46,099 nt of DNA. Source: Methanobrevibacter sp. (GTDB lineage: Archaea > Methanobacteriota > Methanobacteria > Methanobacteriales > Methanobacteriaceae). The stretch lies in the NCBI GenBank assembly GCA_024689425.1, contig JAILDN010000021.1, positions 1 to 46,099 on the forward strand, written 5' to 3'. Shown here piece after piece: positions 26,348-33,344 of the stretch (the first letter of the stretch is position 1; each line of letters opens with the position of its first letter). The notes beneath the pieces are model-generated. The model ran no database searches and was not told where the DNA came from. It saw only the letters and a program-made list of their open reading frames with translations. Made by a program: the position numbers and the translations under genes.

Positions 26348-26539
26348 TTTTTACAGTACTCTACCTATGTGATTCAAAATATACAATAAACTAATAATAA
26401 AAAATTGTAAAAAATATAGTTTTTACACTATGTTACCTATATATATTGGTTGAAGTATATAATATTTTGCTATTCATAACGATAATTTTCTAATTATATA
26501 TCATTATTTTAATGGTGGTGTAAAAAATCAGTGTAAAAA
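26348..26539. promoter_or_regulatory. Cluster of TGTAAAAA / TTTTTACA octamers upstream of top6BA
   Basis: Five copies of the octamer TGTAAAAA, in either orientation, lie at 26348-26355, 26406-26413, 26420-26427, 26519-26526 and 26532-26539. Copies two and three form a perfect dyad with a 6-nt spacer. Copies one and three are each followed after 6 nt by TACCTAT, making two direct 21-nt elements (26348-26368 and 26420-26440). The group sits just upstream of the top6BA TATA box, so a regulator binding site is the simplest reading. The gap contains no gene. Confidence 0.45.
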
Positions 26540-26571
26540 AAGAAATGTAGTAACATGTAAGAAATGTTACT
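26535..26571 (-). terminator. Hairpin terminator overlapping the KH gene stop
   Basis: AGTAACAT (26549-26556) pairs with ATGTTACT (26564-26571) around a 7-nt loop; the right arm holds the stop codon of the KH gene (26567-26569). On the - strand a T-tract follows (26535-26541). Confidence 0.65.
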
Positions 26572-27187
26572 GCAAAGTTTCTTCATCAAAATCGATACCA
26601 TCTTTAAATTCAATTTTATCATCATGGATACCGACAAGATCTTTAAACTCTTTAAGCTTAAGTGTTTCTTTTTTGTTTTCCAAAAATGCATAAACGGATT
26701 TATGTCTTGATCCATTAAGAATCATCTCAATTGCTTCTTTAGCAACCAAAACATTTTCCATTTCACCAATTAAGGACACAGTTTTACCGTAAACTGCCAT
26801 ATCAACTTCAGCCAACTCAGTAATTAGTTCGCGAGTTTTACCGTTTTTACCGATGATTCTACCTTTGTGTCTGGCTAAAGCTTTTTTGGATTTACCGATA
26901 TAAAGCGGCAATTTCATTATTTCAAGATAAATGTCATCATGAACTAGTTTCATAGCAACTTCCGGATTGAAGCCGCGAGCAATAGCCTTTACGATATGAT
27001 TGGCATTCCAAACACCTAAAGGATCTTCCATGTCTTCACGAGGGGAGATGTAAACTGTCCCGTCCTCACTATCGATATCAAGGATAGTGCCAGTTAATTT
27101 TTCAATGGATTTCTTAACTTCCCCATTTGCACCAATCAATGCACCTACCCTATTTTGTGGTATCTTTAAATAATCAGTTTCAGGCAT
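26567..27187 (-). CDS. KH-domain RNA-binding protein, archaeal Dim2/Pno1 type
   Basis: A 206-residue protein with two KH domains: the first has IPQNRVGALIGANGEVKKSIE (about 8-28) and the second GRIIGKNGKTRELI (GxxG loop, about 110-123). Homologues of yeast Pno1/Dim2 assist 3' end maturation of small-subunit rRNA, and the archaeal form can act with aIF2 alpha and RIO kinases. The gene order aIF1A, RIO1, KH, top6B, top6A is widely kept in archaea; here RIO1 and KH have been separated. A GTG at 27196 is in frame but GGTGATAAG places the start at ATG 27187. Confidence 0.92.
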   Translation of the reverse strand: MPETDYLKIPQNRVGALIGANGEVKKSIEKLTGTILDIDSEDGTVYISPREDMEDPLGVWNANHIVKAIARGFNPEVAMKLVHDDIYLEIMKLPLYIGKSKKALARHKGRIIGKNGKTRELITELAEVDMAVYGKTVSLIGEMENVLVAKEAIEMILNGSRHKSVYAFLENKKETLKLKEFKDLVGIHDDKIEFKDGIDFDEETLQ

Positions 27188-27426
27188 TCTTATCACCTTT
27201 GTAATTAATAATTTGTAAAAAATTCTATTTAATACTTCTTTTTAATTTATAGTGATTAATAAAGTTTTTGCATCAATTGATTTTTTTTTAAAGAAGGGGC
27301 ATAATAGGATAATTATCCATTAATATTGAATAATTTTCATATATTTCTAAAAAAAGATAAAATAACCGGCATACATATATATTTGATTAAATATATTATA
27401 TGACAACTAAAAAGGAGGATAAAGAA
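27188..27426. promoter_or_regulatory. Divergent promoter region between the KH and DUF4013 genes
   Basis: Holds TATA-like CATACATATATATTTGAT (about 27369-27386) for the + strand gene and AT-rich promoter sequence for the KH gene. One further TGTAAAAA octamer lies at 27214-27221. No gene is visible. Confidence 0.35.
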
Positions 27427-28158
27427 ATGGATTTGATGGAAACTATAAAAGATGCTATTGTATATCCGATTAATAATATAAAAGCATTAATAATCTATTT
27501 GCTTTTAGGTTTGCTTATTGGAATAGTAGCGATATTTACCGGTCTTGGAGCGGTTATGTCATTGAATTTTAGTTCATTTTCAATAGGTGCACTAAGTATC
27601 ATTGGAATAATTATAATTCTGTGCCTGTTTTTGTTATTATTAGGATTTTCTCTAGATATTGTAAAATTTGGAATTGAATTGCGTGAAGATGCACCGGGAA
27701 TTGATTTAGCAAGGCAAATAATCAACGGTTTAAAATATATAATTGTTGCTATTGTTTATATGATTATTCCGACGATAATTACTGTAATTTTGATGTATAT
27801 CAGCAAAGATGTTGGAATAATCGTAGGATTAATCCTTAGTATAATATTTGCATTTGTTTTATACATGGGAATATGCAGATTAGCCAAAACAGACAGTTTA
27901 TCTCATGCTTTAGATATTCCTGGAGCTATTGGAGACTTAACAGAAATTGGTGTTTTTAAAGTAATCATAACCATTATAATTGCTGAACTAGTAGGTTTAA
28001 TAATTGTATTCTTATTAACATTAGTACTTTCAATAATTTTCGGAATTATTTCCAAAGATTTATTGCTTACTATTGTACCAATAATTGCAGCTGTTTTGGA
28101 TGCATGGTTATTATTCTACTCAAATAGGGTAATGGGATTATTATATTCAAATAAATAA
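27427..28158 (+). CDS. DUF4013 family membrane protein
   Basis: A 243-residue integral membrane protein with about six hydrophobic segments and the DUF4013 style opening (MDLMETIKDAIVYPINNIKA followed by the first helix). DUF4013 proteins are common and multicopy in Methanobrevibacter and related archaea; function is unknown. An ATG at 27400 is in frame, but the GGAGGAT lies between it and ATG 27427 at ideal distance, so the shorter start is preferred. Alone on its strand, it is inserted between KH and RIO1 together with the KamA-like gene. A T-rich tract follows the stop (28165-28180). Confidence 0.8.
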   Translation: MDLMETIKDAIVYPINNIKALIIYLLLGLLIGIVAIFTGLGAVMSLNFSSFSIGALSIIGIIIILCLFLLLLGFSLDIVKFGIELREDAPGIDLARQIINGLKYIIVAIVYMIIPTIITVILMYISKDVGIIVGLILSIIFAFVLYMGICRLAKTDSLSHALDIPGAIGDLTEIGVFKVIITIIIAELVGLIIVFLLTLVLSIIFGIISKDLLLTIVPIIAAVLDAWLLFYSNRVMGLLYSNK

Positions 28159-28197
28159 TTCCCTTTTTTCTTTTTTTTAAATTCTAAAAATCACATT

Positions 28198-29421
28198 TTA
28201 ATTTCTTTTTTTTTTAATCGTTTTATTTTCCCACGTAGAGAATTTATATCCGTTTTCAGCATATTCAATATTTTCTATTGGCACTAAAGGTACTTTACCA
28301 AGGCCCTGTGGTGCATTATATACATATGTAGGTTTACACATACCGCTTGTTCTGCCTTCTAAGTGTTTCATAATCTCCAAACCTTTAGAAATGTCAACCT
28401 GGAAATGTTGTGTACTTTTAATATCTTTTGGATGGAACAGATAATATGGGATTACACGATACTTTTGCAATTTTTCATTGGTCTTTTGAATACAGTATTT
28501 ATCGTCATTGACATTATGCAATAAAACCATCTGGTTTCTTACAAGTACTCCATGGTCGACTAATGTTTCAATTGCCTTAACAGCTTCTGGAGTAATCTCG
28601 CATGCATGATTAAATTGTGTTGAAACTTGCACTTTATATTTTCTAAGTAACAAAGCAAGTTCATTATCAATTCTAAATGGAAGAGTTGCCAATGTTCTTG
28701 TACCGATTCTTATTATTTCAACATGGCTAATGTTGGATAGCTTATCGAATATGTTTTTTAATTTATCATTGGGTAATAATAATGCATCTCCTCCCGTAAT
28801 TAATACTTCTCTGATTGTCTGATTATTTTTAATAAACTCTATTGATTCATCAATGTCTTTTTTAGAACTATTTTTATCTACATTACCTATTAATCTGCGA
28901 CGTTGGCAGTGTCTACAATACATGGGACAAGCATTAGTAACATTGATAATTAATTTATTGGGATATCTTCTGGTTATTTTTCCTGAAGGATTGGATTGCT
29001 CTTCATTCATCGGATCCAATTGTCCAAATTCATTGAATTCCCTGATGTCCGGAAGGGATTGCAATTTTATCGGACAATTCGGATTGTCAAAATCAATCAA
29101 TGAAAAATAATATGGAGTTATTGCAAACCTATATTTTTCACTAACTTTTTCTATATTCTCATATTCTTCATCTGTAAAGTTAGTGTATTTCGAAAGTTCG
29201 TCTACATTACAAATTCGATTTTTTAATTGCCATTTAGGATTGTTCCAATCTTTTTCACTTGCACCTAATTCTTGTAAAATTTTATTTTTAGTATTGGCAT
29301 ATAATTTTTTAGAAAATTCACTAAATCCTGTCCTAACATTTGATTTATGTGTTATATCATCAATAGCTATTTTATCAAGTTCATTTGAACGTATTAATGA
29401 TTTTTTTCTATTGATATTTAT
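28198..29421 (-). CDS. Lysine 2,3-aminomutase-like radical SAM enzyme, apparently ATA-initiated
   Basis: About 407 residues if started at ATA 29421. The N-terminal part (DWNNPKWQLKNRI, then ITPYYFSLID) matches the usual KamA opening; the radical SAM cluster motif is CPMYCRHC (C165, C169, C172) and the PLP lysine candidate is in APQGLGK near the C-terminus. The first canonical start is TTG 29100, which would delete 107 homologous residues; the frame is open to a TAG at 29440-29442. GGGGT (29429-29433) lies 7 nt before ATA 29421. Reaction is probably alpha-lysine to beta-lysine, known for osmolyte acetyl-beta-lysine, but no AblB acetyltransferase is nearby, and specificity is not certain. A frameshift near the start is the alternative. 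Confidence 0.82.
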   Translation of the reverse strand: MNINRKKSLIRSNELDKIAIDDITHKSNVRTGFSEFSKKLYANTKNKILQELGASEKDWNNPKWQLKNRICNVDELSKYTNFTDEEYENIEKVSEKYRFAITPYYFSLIDFDNPNCPIKLQSLPDIREFNEFGQLDPMNEEQSNPSGKITRRYPNKLIINVTNACPMYCRHCQRRRLIGNVDKNSSKKDIDESIEFIKNNQTIREVLITGGDALLLPNDKLKNIFDKLSNISHVEIIRIGTRTLATLPFRIDNELALLLRKYKVQVSTQFNHACEITPEAVKAIETLVDHGVLVRNQMVLLHNVNDDKYCIQKTNEKLQKYRVIPYYLFHPKDIKSTQHFQVDISKGLEIMKHLEGRTSGMCKPTYVYNAPQGLGKVPLVPIENIEYAENGYKFSTWENKTIKKKRN

Positions 29422-29552
29422 ACTATCTACCCCATTTTCCTAATTTTTTTTAAATATATTTATTAATTGTTCATTTATTGATATATTTTTTTATCTATAT
29501 ATATATCCTTTTGATTCATGAAGTTCAATTACAATCTTGATTTCATAATGCA

Positions 29553-29674
29553 TTATTTGACAATTTAATCATTTTGTTTCTAAGCAGCAACCAGTTTCCG
29601 CCGATAACAAGTCCAACATTGCAAAAATAACTGCTTTTCTGTTACCCAAATATTTGTCGCATATATGTCCTCAG
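29553..29674 (-). pseudogene. Decayed fragment of a membrane transporter (MFS/POT-like)
   Basis: On the - strand a stop is followed by GHICDKYLGNRKAVIFAML, which looks like the cytoplasmic loop motif (G-x3-D-x3-G-x-R) of MFS or POT peptide carriers. After that the likely continuation GLVIGGNWLLLRNKMIKL is in another frame, ending soon after. The fragment therefore has an in-frame stop before the motif and a frameshift within 60 nt of it. Nothing else of the transporter is seen. It lies in the gap between RIO1 and the KamA-like gene, where the conserved cluster is broken, and marks past gene turnover. Confidence 0.42.
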
Positions 29675-29721
29675 ACTATTTGCAGGATAATTAAACCTTT
29701 AATGAAACTGATTTTACACTA

Positions 29722-30504
29722 TTAAAATTTAGGACTCACATATTCCCAAACTTCTTCAAAACTAGTTTTAACACCTAAACGGATGTATTCATTAACGAGA
29801 GTATTAATGTCTCTTTCAAGCAATTCTTTAGAAATAGGGTTATCTAAAACAACTGATTGTGAAACATCAATTATAACTGGAGTTTCATCTTTATTTAATA
29901 TATTATAATTGGATAAGTCGCCATGGACTAGCTTGGCATCATTAACGAATCTTTTCAATTGGACAAGTAATTTATCCCAAAATTCGTCTGGATTTTCAGG
30001 TTTTTGGTTTTTAACCGGTTGGCAGGGATTTCCATTTTCGTCCCCAATAAATTCAATTAATAAGACATTATTGGCACTTGTAATAGGTTCCGGAACATTC
30101 ACTCCAGCATCATATAATCTTTTAAGGTTTTTAAACTCTTTAGTTACCCAGGAGTAAATGATTTTACGTTTATTTTTGGTTTTCACGTTAAATCTTGGAT
30201 CCCCATTTAGATAGTAATTCATCTTTTTAAAATCAGAAGTGGCTATTCTGTAGATTTTAACGGCAACGAATTTTTCATCGTCGGTGATGCCTGTAAGGAC
30301 ATTGGCCTCTTTGCCTGTACTTATGGCTCCGTTTAAAATGTCAATGTATCCTTGATTAGCCAGTTTGTATAGTGTTTCTAAGGTTAATTTATCAAAAATC
30401 TCATTTCCCGTTTTTCTATCGGAACTGTCTTTTTTTCTTTTTTGTGAATGCAGTTTTTGATGTTTGGCATCAGCTTTGGCTACTTTAGGATCCATTAAAA
30501 TCAT
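29722..30504 (-). CDS. rio1: RIO1-family serine protein kinase
   Basis: A 260-residue atypical kinase/ATPase involved in late small-subunit ribosome maturation. It has a basic N-terminal stretch (about 6-30), the RIO flexible P-loop STGKEANVL (62-70), the ATP lysine K83 (VAVKIYR), catalytic loop LVHGDLSNYNIL (D196, N201) and the metal aspartate in IIDVSQSV (D213). A second in-frame ATG is at 30495; neither start has a strong ribosome binding site. It follows aIF1A by 21 nt, the conserved archaeal order. Confidence 0.95.
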   Translation of the reverse strand: MILMDPKVAKADAKHQKLHSQKRKKDSSDRKTGNEIFDKLTLETLYKLANQGYIDILNGAISTGKEANVLTGITDDEKFVAVKIYRIATSDFKKMNYYLNGDPRFNVKTKNKRKIIYSWVTKEFKNLKRLYDAGVNVPEPITSANNVLLIEFIGDENGNPCQPVKNQKPENPDEFWDKLLVQLKRFVNDAKLVHGDLSNYNILNKDETPVIIDVSQSVVLDNPISKELLERDINTLVNEYIRLGVKTSFEEVWEYVSPKF

Positions 30505-30525
30505 TAAAAATAGGAAATGGTGTGG

Positions 30526-30828
30526 TTACATTTTTAAGTAACCTTTTCTTTCGAGCCAGTTTGACTCGGTTTTGGTGTATCTCCAAATCACGTCTCCTTT
30601 TTCGTCAGTTTGGAAATCCCATGGTTTTACAAGGATAACGTCTCCTTCACGAATCCAAATACGTTTTTTCATTTTTCCAGGGATTCTCGTCATTCTGATA
30701 TGTCCGTCTGCACATCTGACTTTTAGTTTTCCATGTCCCATGATTTGTTCAACTACACCAGGTATTTCTCCCTTTTTAGGTGTTCTTACTCTTCTATATT
30801 CTTGTTGATTATTATTATGTTTAGACAA
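30526..30828 (-). CDS. eif1A: Translation initiation factor aIF1A
   Basis: A 100-residue S1/OB-fold factor that binds the A site of the small subunit and helps start selection with aIF1. Core motifs EIPGVVEQIMGHGKLKV, ADGHIRMTRIPGKMKKRIWI and GDVILVKPWDFQ are typical. A strong GGAGAG precedes ATG 30828. It is the first gene of the - strand unit aIF1A-RIO1 and diverges from moeA across a 104-nt TATA-rich gap. Confidence 0.97.
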   Translation of the reverse strand: MSKHNNNQQEYRRVRTPKKGEIPGVVEQIMGHGKLKVRCADGHIRMTRIPGKMKKRIWIREGDVILVKPWDFQTDEKGDVIWRYTKTESNWLERKGYLKM

Positions 30829-30932
30829 ATACTCTCCTCCAATTTATATAACTCTCTCATTTGTATAAATTATTTATATATTTATTAATATACTATATAT
30901 TAATGTATTGATTTTAGAAAAAAGGTGCTTAA
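30829..30932. promoter_or_regulatory. Divergent promoter between aIF1A and moeA
   Basis: TATA-rich gap: AATTATTTATATATTTATTAA (about 30868-30889) reads as TATA sequence on both strands and could serve either gene; AAAGGTGCTTAA before moeA is its ribosome binding site. Confidence 0.4.
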
Positions 30933-32159
30933 ATGGGAACTGAATTTTTAAAAATAAAGGAGTGCGAAGAAGCACACGACATTATTCAAGATTTATTCGA
31001 TAAATACTGTAAGCCTCAAACAGAAGAGATTAATTGTGAAGATGCTTATGGTAGGGTATTATTTAATGATGTTTATAGCAGAATGGATTTTCCACCTTTT
31101 GATAAGGCGTTAAAAGATGGATTTGCAATTTTGTCTGAAGATAGTTTTGGAGCTTCTGAAGAATCACCTAATACTTTAGAGATAATTGATTTTTTAGAAG
31201 CGGGATCCATTACTGACAAGGTGGTTGAGAAAGGTAAGTGTGTTGAAATCAGTACAGGTGCAGCCGTACCTGAAGGTGCGAATGCTGTTGTGATGGTAGA
31301 ATACTCCGAAAAGTTTGATGATAAAGTCAATTTGTTAACAACCGCAACCCCATACCAGGATATTGCAAAGAAAGGCTCCGACATTGAAGAAGGAAAACTA
31401 ATTCTTAAGAAAGGTGACATTTTGACTCCTGGCAGAATTGGGGTTTTGTTGTCTCAAGGATTTAAAACAATCGAAGTTTACAAAAAACCGTCAGTGGGTA
31501 TTATTTCATCAGGTAATGAAATTACAATGCAGGGGGAAGACCTCCCATTTGGAAAAATCTATGATGTAAACGGCAACATGATTAAAAACGATGCAATTTC
31601 CTGCGGTGCGGATGCAAGATTTTTGGGTGTTGTTCGTGATCATTATGGGGAAGTAAAAGAAAAAATCCAAGAATCCATAAATGATGTTGATATTCTTTTA
31701 TGCTCAGGAGGTACTTCCGCAGGACTTGGAGATGTGATGAAGCACGTTTTAGATGAATTGGGAGAAGTTTACATTCACGGAATTTCAGTTCAACCTGGAA
31801 AACCAACAATTGTTGGCATAATTAATGAAAAATTAGTTATCGGACTTCCAGGAAACCCAGTATCTGCATTAATGATATTCAATGCATTTGTAGCACCATC
31901 ATTGGCAAAAATGGCAGGTATCCAAAAAGAATTTGAGCAAAAGGTAGTTAAAGGCGTCATGACAAGGAGGATTCACTCTCCTGTCGGACGTATGCAATAT
32001 CAGCTCGTAAAAGTTGATGGTGAAGAAGTGCAACCTATATTTAAAGATTCTGGTGCAATATTTTCATTGTCTAGTGCTGATGGATACGTTAAAGTAGAAA
32101 AATCCGTCGAATTGCTTGATGAAGGAGAGAAAGTGGAAGTTTATTTATTCAATAAATAA
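30933..32159 (+). CDS. moeA: Molybdopterin molybdenumtransferase MoeA
   Basis: A 408-residue enzyme that inserts molybdate (or tungstate) into adenylylated molybdopterin, required here for formylmethanofuran dehydrogenase. Domain pieces: DFPPFDKALKDGFAI (catalytic domain start), EISTGAAVPEGANAVVMVE, SSGNEI, the MoCF motif ILLCSGGTSAGLGDVMKHVL, and VIGLPGNPVSALM, then a C-terminal beta domain. Length and order are standard. It heads a + strand unit with two small genes. Confidence 0.95.
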   Translation: MGTEFLKIKECEEAHDIIQDLFDKYCKPQTEEINCEDAYGRVLFNDVYSRMDFPPFDKALKDGFAILSEDSFGASEESPNTLEIIDFLEAGSITDKVVEKGKCVEISTGAAVPEGANAVVMVEYSEKFDDKVNLLTTATPYQDIAKKGSDIEEGKLILKKGDILTPGRIGVLLSQGFKTIEVYKKPSVGIISSGNEITMQGEDLPFGKIYDVNGNMIKNDAISCGADARFLGVVRDHYGEVKEKIQESINDVDILLCSGGTSAGLGDVMKHVLDELGEVYIHGISVQPGKPTIVGIINEKLVIGLPGNPVSALMIFNAFVAPSLAKMAGIQKEFEQKVVKGVMTRRIHSPVGRMQYQLVKVDGEEVQPIFKDSGAIFSLSSADGYVKVEKSVELLDEGEKVEVYLFNK

Positions 32160-32207
32160 TAATGTTTTTTAATAATAATTATCAAATTTTATTTTAAGGT
32201 GAAAAGT

Positions 32208-32669
32208 ATGGAACATGAAGTCAAATTAATTCCTGATCAAAAATTGGCAGTTATTAATTATAAAGGGCCTATCGAAGATTTAGGCATATTAATTTCTAAA
32301 ATTATGGGTTGGGTTGAAGCTGAAGAAATTGAGGTTTTAAGCGAACCGTTCGTTATTTATTTCTCACCAAGACATGAAGTTAATGAGGGGGATGCCGTTT
32401 TTGATGTAGGAATCGTCCTTAAAGGTGATGAAGATGAAAAAGATATTATCCGCGTTGTAGATATGGTTGGACATAAAATGTTATGTGGAATACATGAAGG
32501 ACCAACTGATAATATCTTAGATACTTATGCAGAGTTGGTGGATGTTGCTCAAAAGAATAATTATGATATTATCGGTTCACCAAAAGAAGTCTTAATTAAA
32601 AACTTCTATAATTGTGATGATGAAAAAGAATTTGTCACTGAAATACAATTGCCTATTATTGAAATGTAG
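32208..32669 (+). CDS. GyrI-like / AraC effector-binding domain protein
   Basis: A 153-residue stand-alone small-molecule binding domain of the GyrI-like (SHS2, BmrR C-terminal) fold. Typical pieces are LAVINYKGPIEDLGILISKI (strand-helix), EPFVIYFSPRHEVNEGDAVFDVGIVL, MLCGIHEGPTDNILDTYAELV, and a terminal FVTEIQLPI strand that contains the family's usual final glutamate. There is no DNA-binding domain, so it may sequester or act on a ligand. A GTG at 32199 is in frame, but AGGTGAAAAGT fixes ATG 32208. Confidence 0.82.
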   Translation: MEHEVKLIPDQKLAVINYKGPIEDLGILISKIMGWVEAEEIEVLSEPFVIYFSPRHEVNEGDAVFDVGIVLKGDEDEKDIIRVVDMVGHKMLCGIHEGPTDNILDTYAELVDVAQKNNYDIIGSPKEVLIKNFYNCDDEKEFVTEIQLPIIEM

Positions 32670-32678
32670 GGTGATTAA

Positions 32679-32927
32679 ATGTCTAATGATGACTTTGATG
32701 TAGATAAGGAAATTGAAAAAATATCTAGAAAAACCGATGTAAACATTTTAAAAACAGAGATTGCTTTTGAAAATAGAATAAAACAGTTGGAAAATGATAT
32801 TGATAATGCAATTAAAGATAAGGAAAAAATATTTGATGAGTCAAAAGTATTGACATCTAAACATGTCACAAATGATTATAGTCCTTCATCATTAGATAGA
32901 TATAGAAAAAAATTAGAGAAGATTTAA
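32679..32927 (+). CDS. Small charged coiled-coil protein, hypothetical
   Basis: 82 residues, highly charged and predicted helical, with heptad-like spacing over residues about 5-55 (IEKISRKTDVNILKTEIAFE, then NRIKQLENDIDNAIKDKEKI). No known domain. GGGTGATTAA before ATG 32679 and close coupling to the GyrI-like gene (9 nt) support expression. Its last bases overlap the end of the convergent SseB-like gene by 4 nt inside a shared hairpin. Confidence 0.68.
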   Translation: MSNDDFDVDKEIEKISRKTDVNILKTEIAFENRIKQLENDIDNAIKDKEKIFDESKVLTSKHVTNDYSPSSLDRYRKKLEKI

Positions 32928-32936
32928 TAATCTTCT
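32917..32936. terminator. Bidirectional hairpin spanning two convergent stop codons
   Basis: AGAAGATT (32917-32924) pairs perfectly with AATCTTCT (32929-32936) around TAAT. The stop of the coiled-coil gene and the stop of the SseB-like gene both lie within the hairpin. Flanking T-tracts are short (TTTAAATAAA on +, TTTTTTTC on -). Confidence 0.6.
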
Positions 32937-33340
32937 TTAAATAAACCTAAAAAAGAATCCATTGGTAGGGTTACACTAAAGTTACTAAATGGATTTAAAA
33001 CCACGCCAGCAATATTTTCGGGATTGTCATCAATCATCTCAGCCAAATCTTTGGTGTAGATATCAATTGCAGAAGTATGGCCATAAACTTCTGAATCATC
33101 ACTGAATAATGGGATAAATAGATTATTGTCCTCATCGATTATTTTTTGAGGTATAAATCTCAGTCCTCCATCTATTTCAATAATGTCTCCTACTTTAGCA
33201 TCATTAATATCAATCATTGATGTAATTTCAATAGGCATAATCAATTGTGCAGTTTTAATTTCTTCAATTAACTCCTCGTTATCTTCTTTAGTTGCTTCGT
33301 CAGGTGAAATATTGAGCAATTCTTTTAGTCTTTCGTTCAT
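32924..33340 (-). CDS. SseB-like domain protein
   Basis: A 138-residue protein resembling the SseB N-terminal domain: a helical start (MNERLKELLNI), the strand-rich middle FIPQKIIDEDNNLFIPLFSDDSEV, and the closing AGVVLNPFSNFSVTLPMDSF typical of SseB. SseB-type domains are of uncertain function. TTG 33355 is in frame, but GGAT before ATG 33340 and the tight junction with the TldD-like gene favour the shorter form. Last gene of a four-gene - strand operon. Confidence 0.72.
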   Translation of the reverse strand: MNERLKELLNISPDEATKEDNEELIEEIKTAQLIMPIEITSMIDINDAKVGDIIEIDGGLRFIPQKIIDEDNNLFIPLFSDDSEVYGHTSAIDIYTKDLAEMIDDNPENIAGVVLNPFSNFSVTLPMDSFLGLFKEDY

Positions 33341-33344
33341 ATTA

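Noticed and set aside
26406-26427. Replication origin (ORB) interpretation of the TGTAAAAA dyad
   Set aside because: The copies lack the TTGAAA part of the mini-ORB form I know, and no cdc6/orc1 gene is in the window.
28853-29443. + strand open frames over the 5' part of the KamA-like gene
   Set aside because: They are antisense to clearly homologous KamA sequence and have no recognisable protein features.
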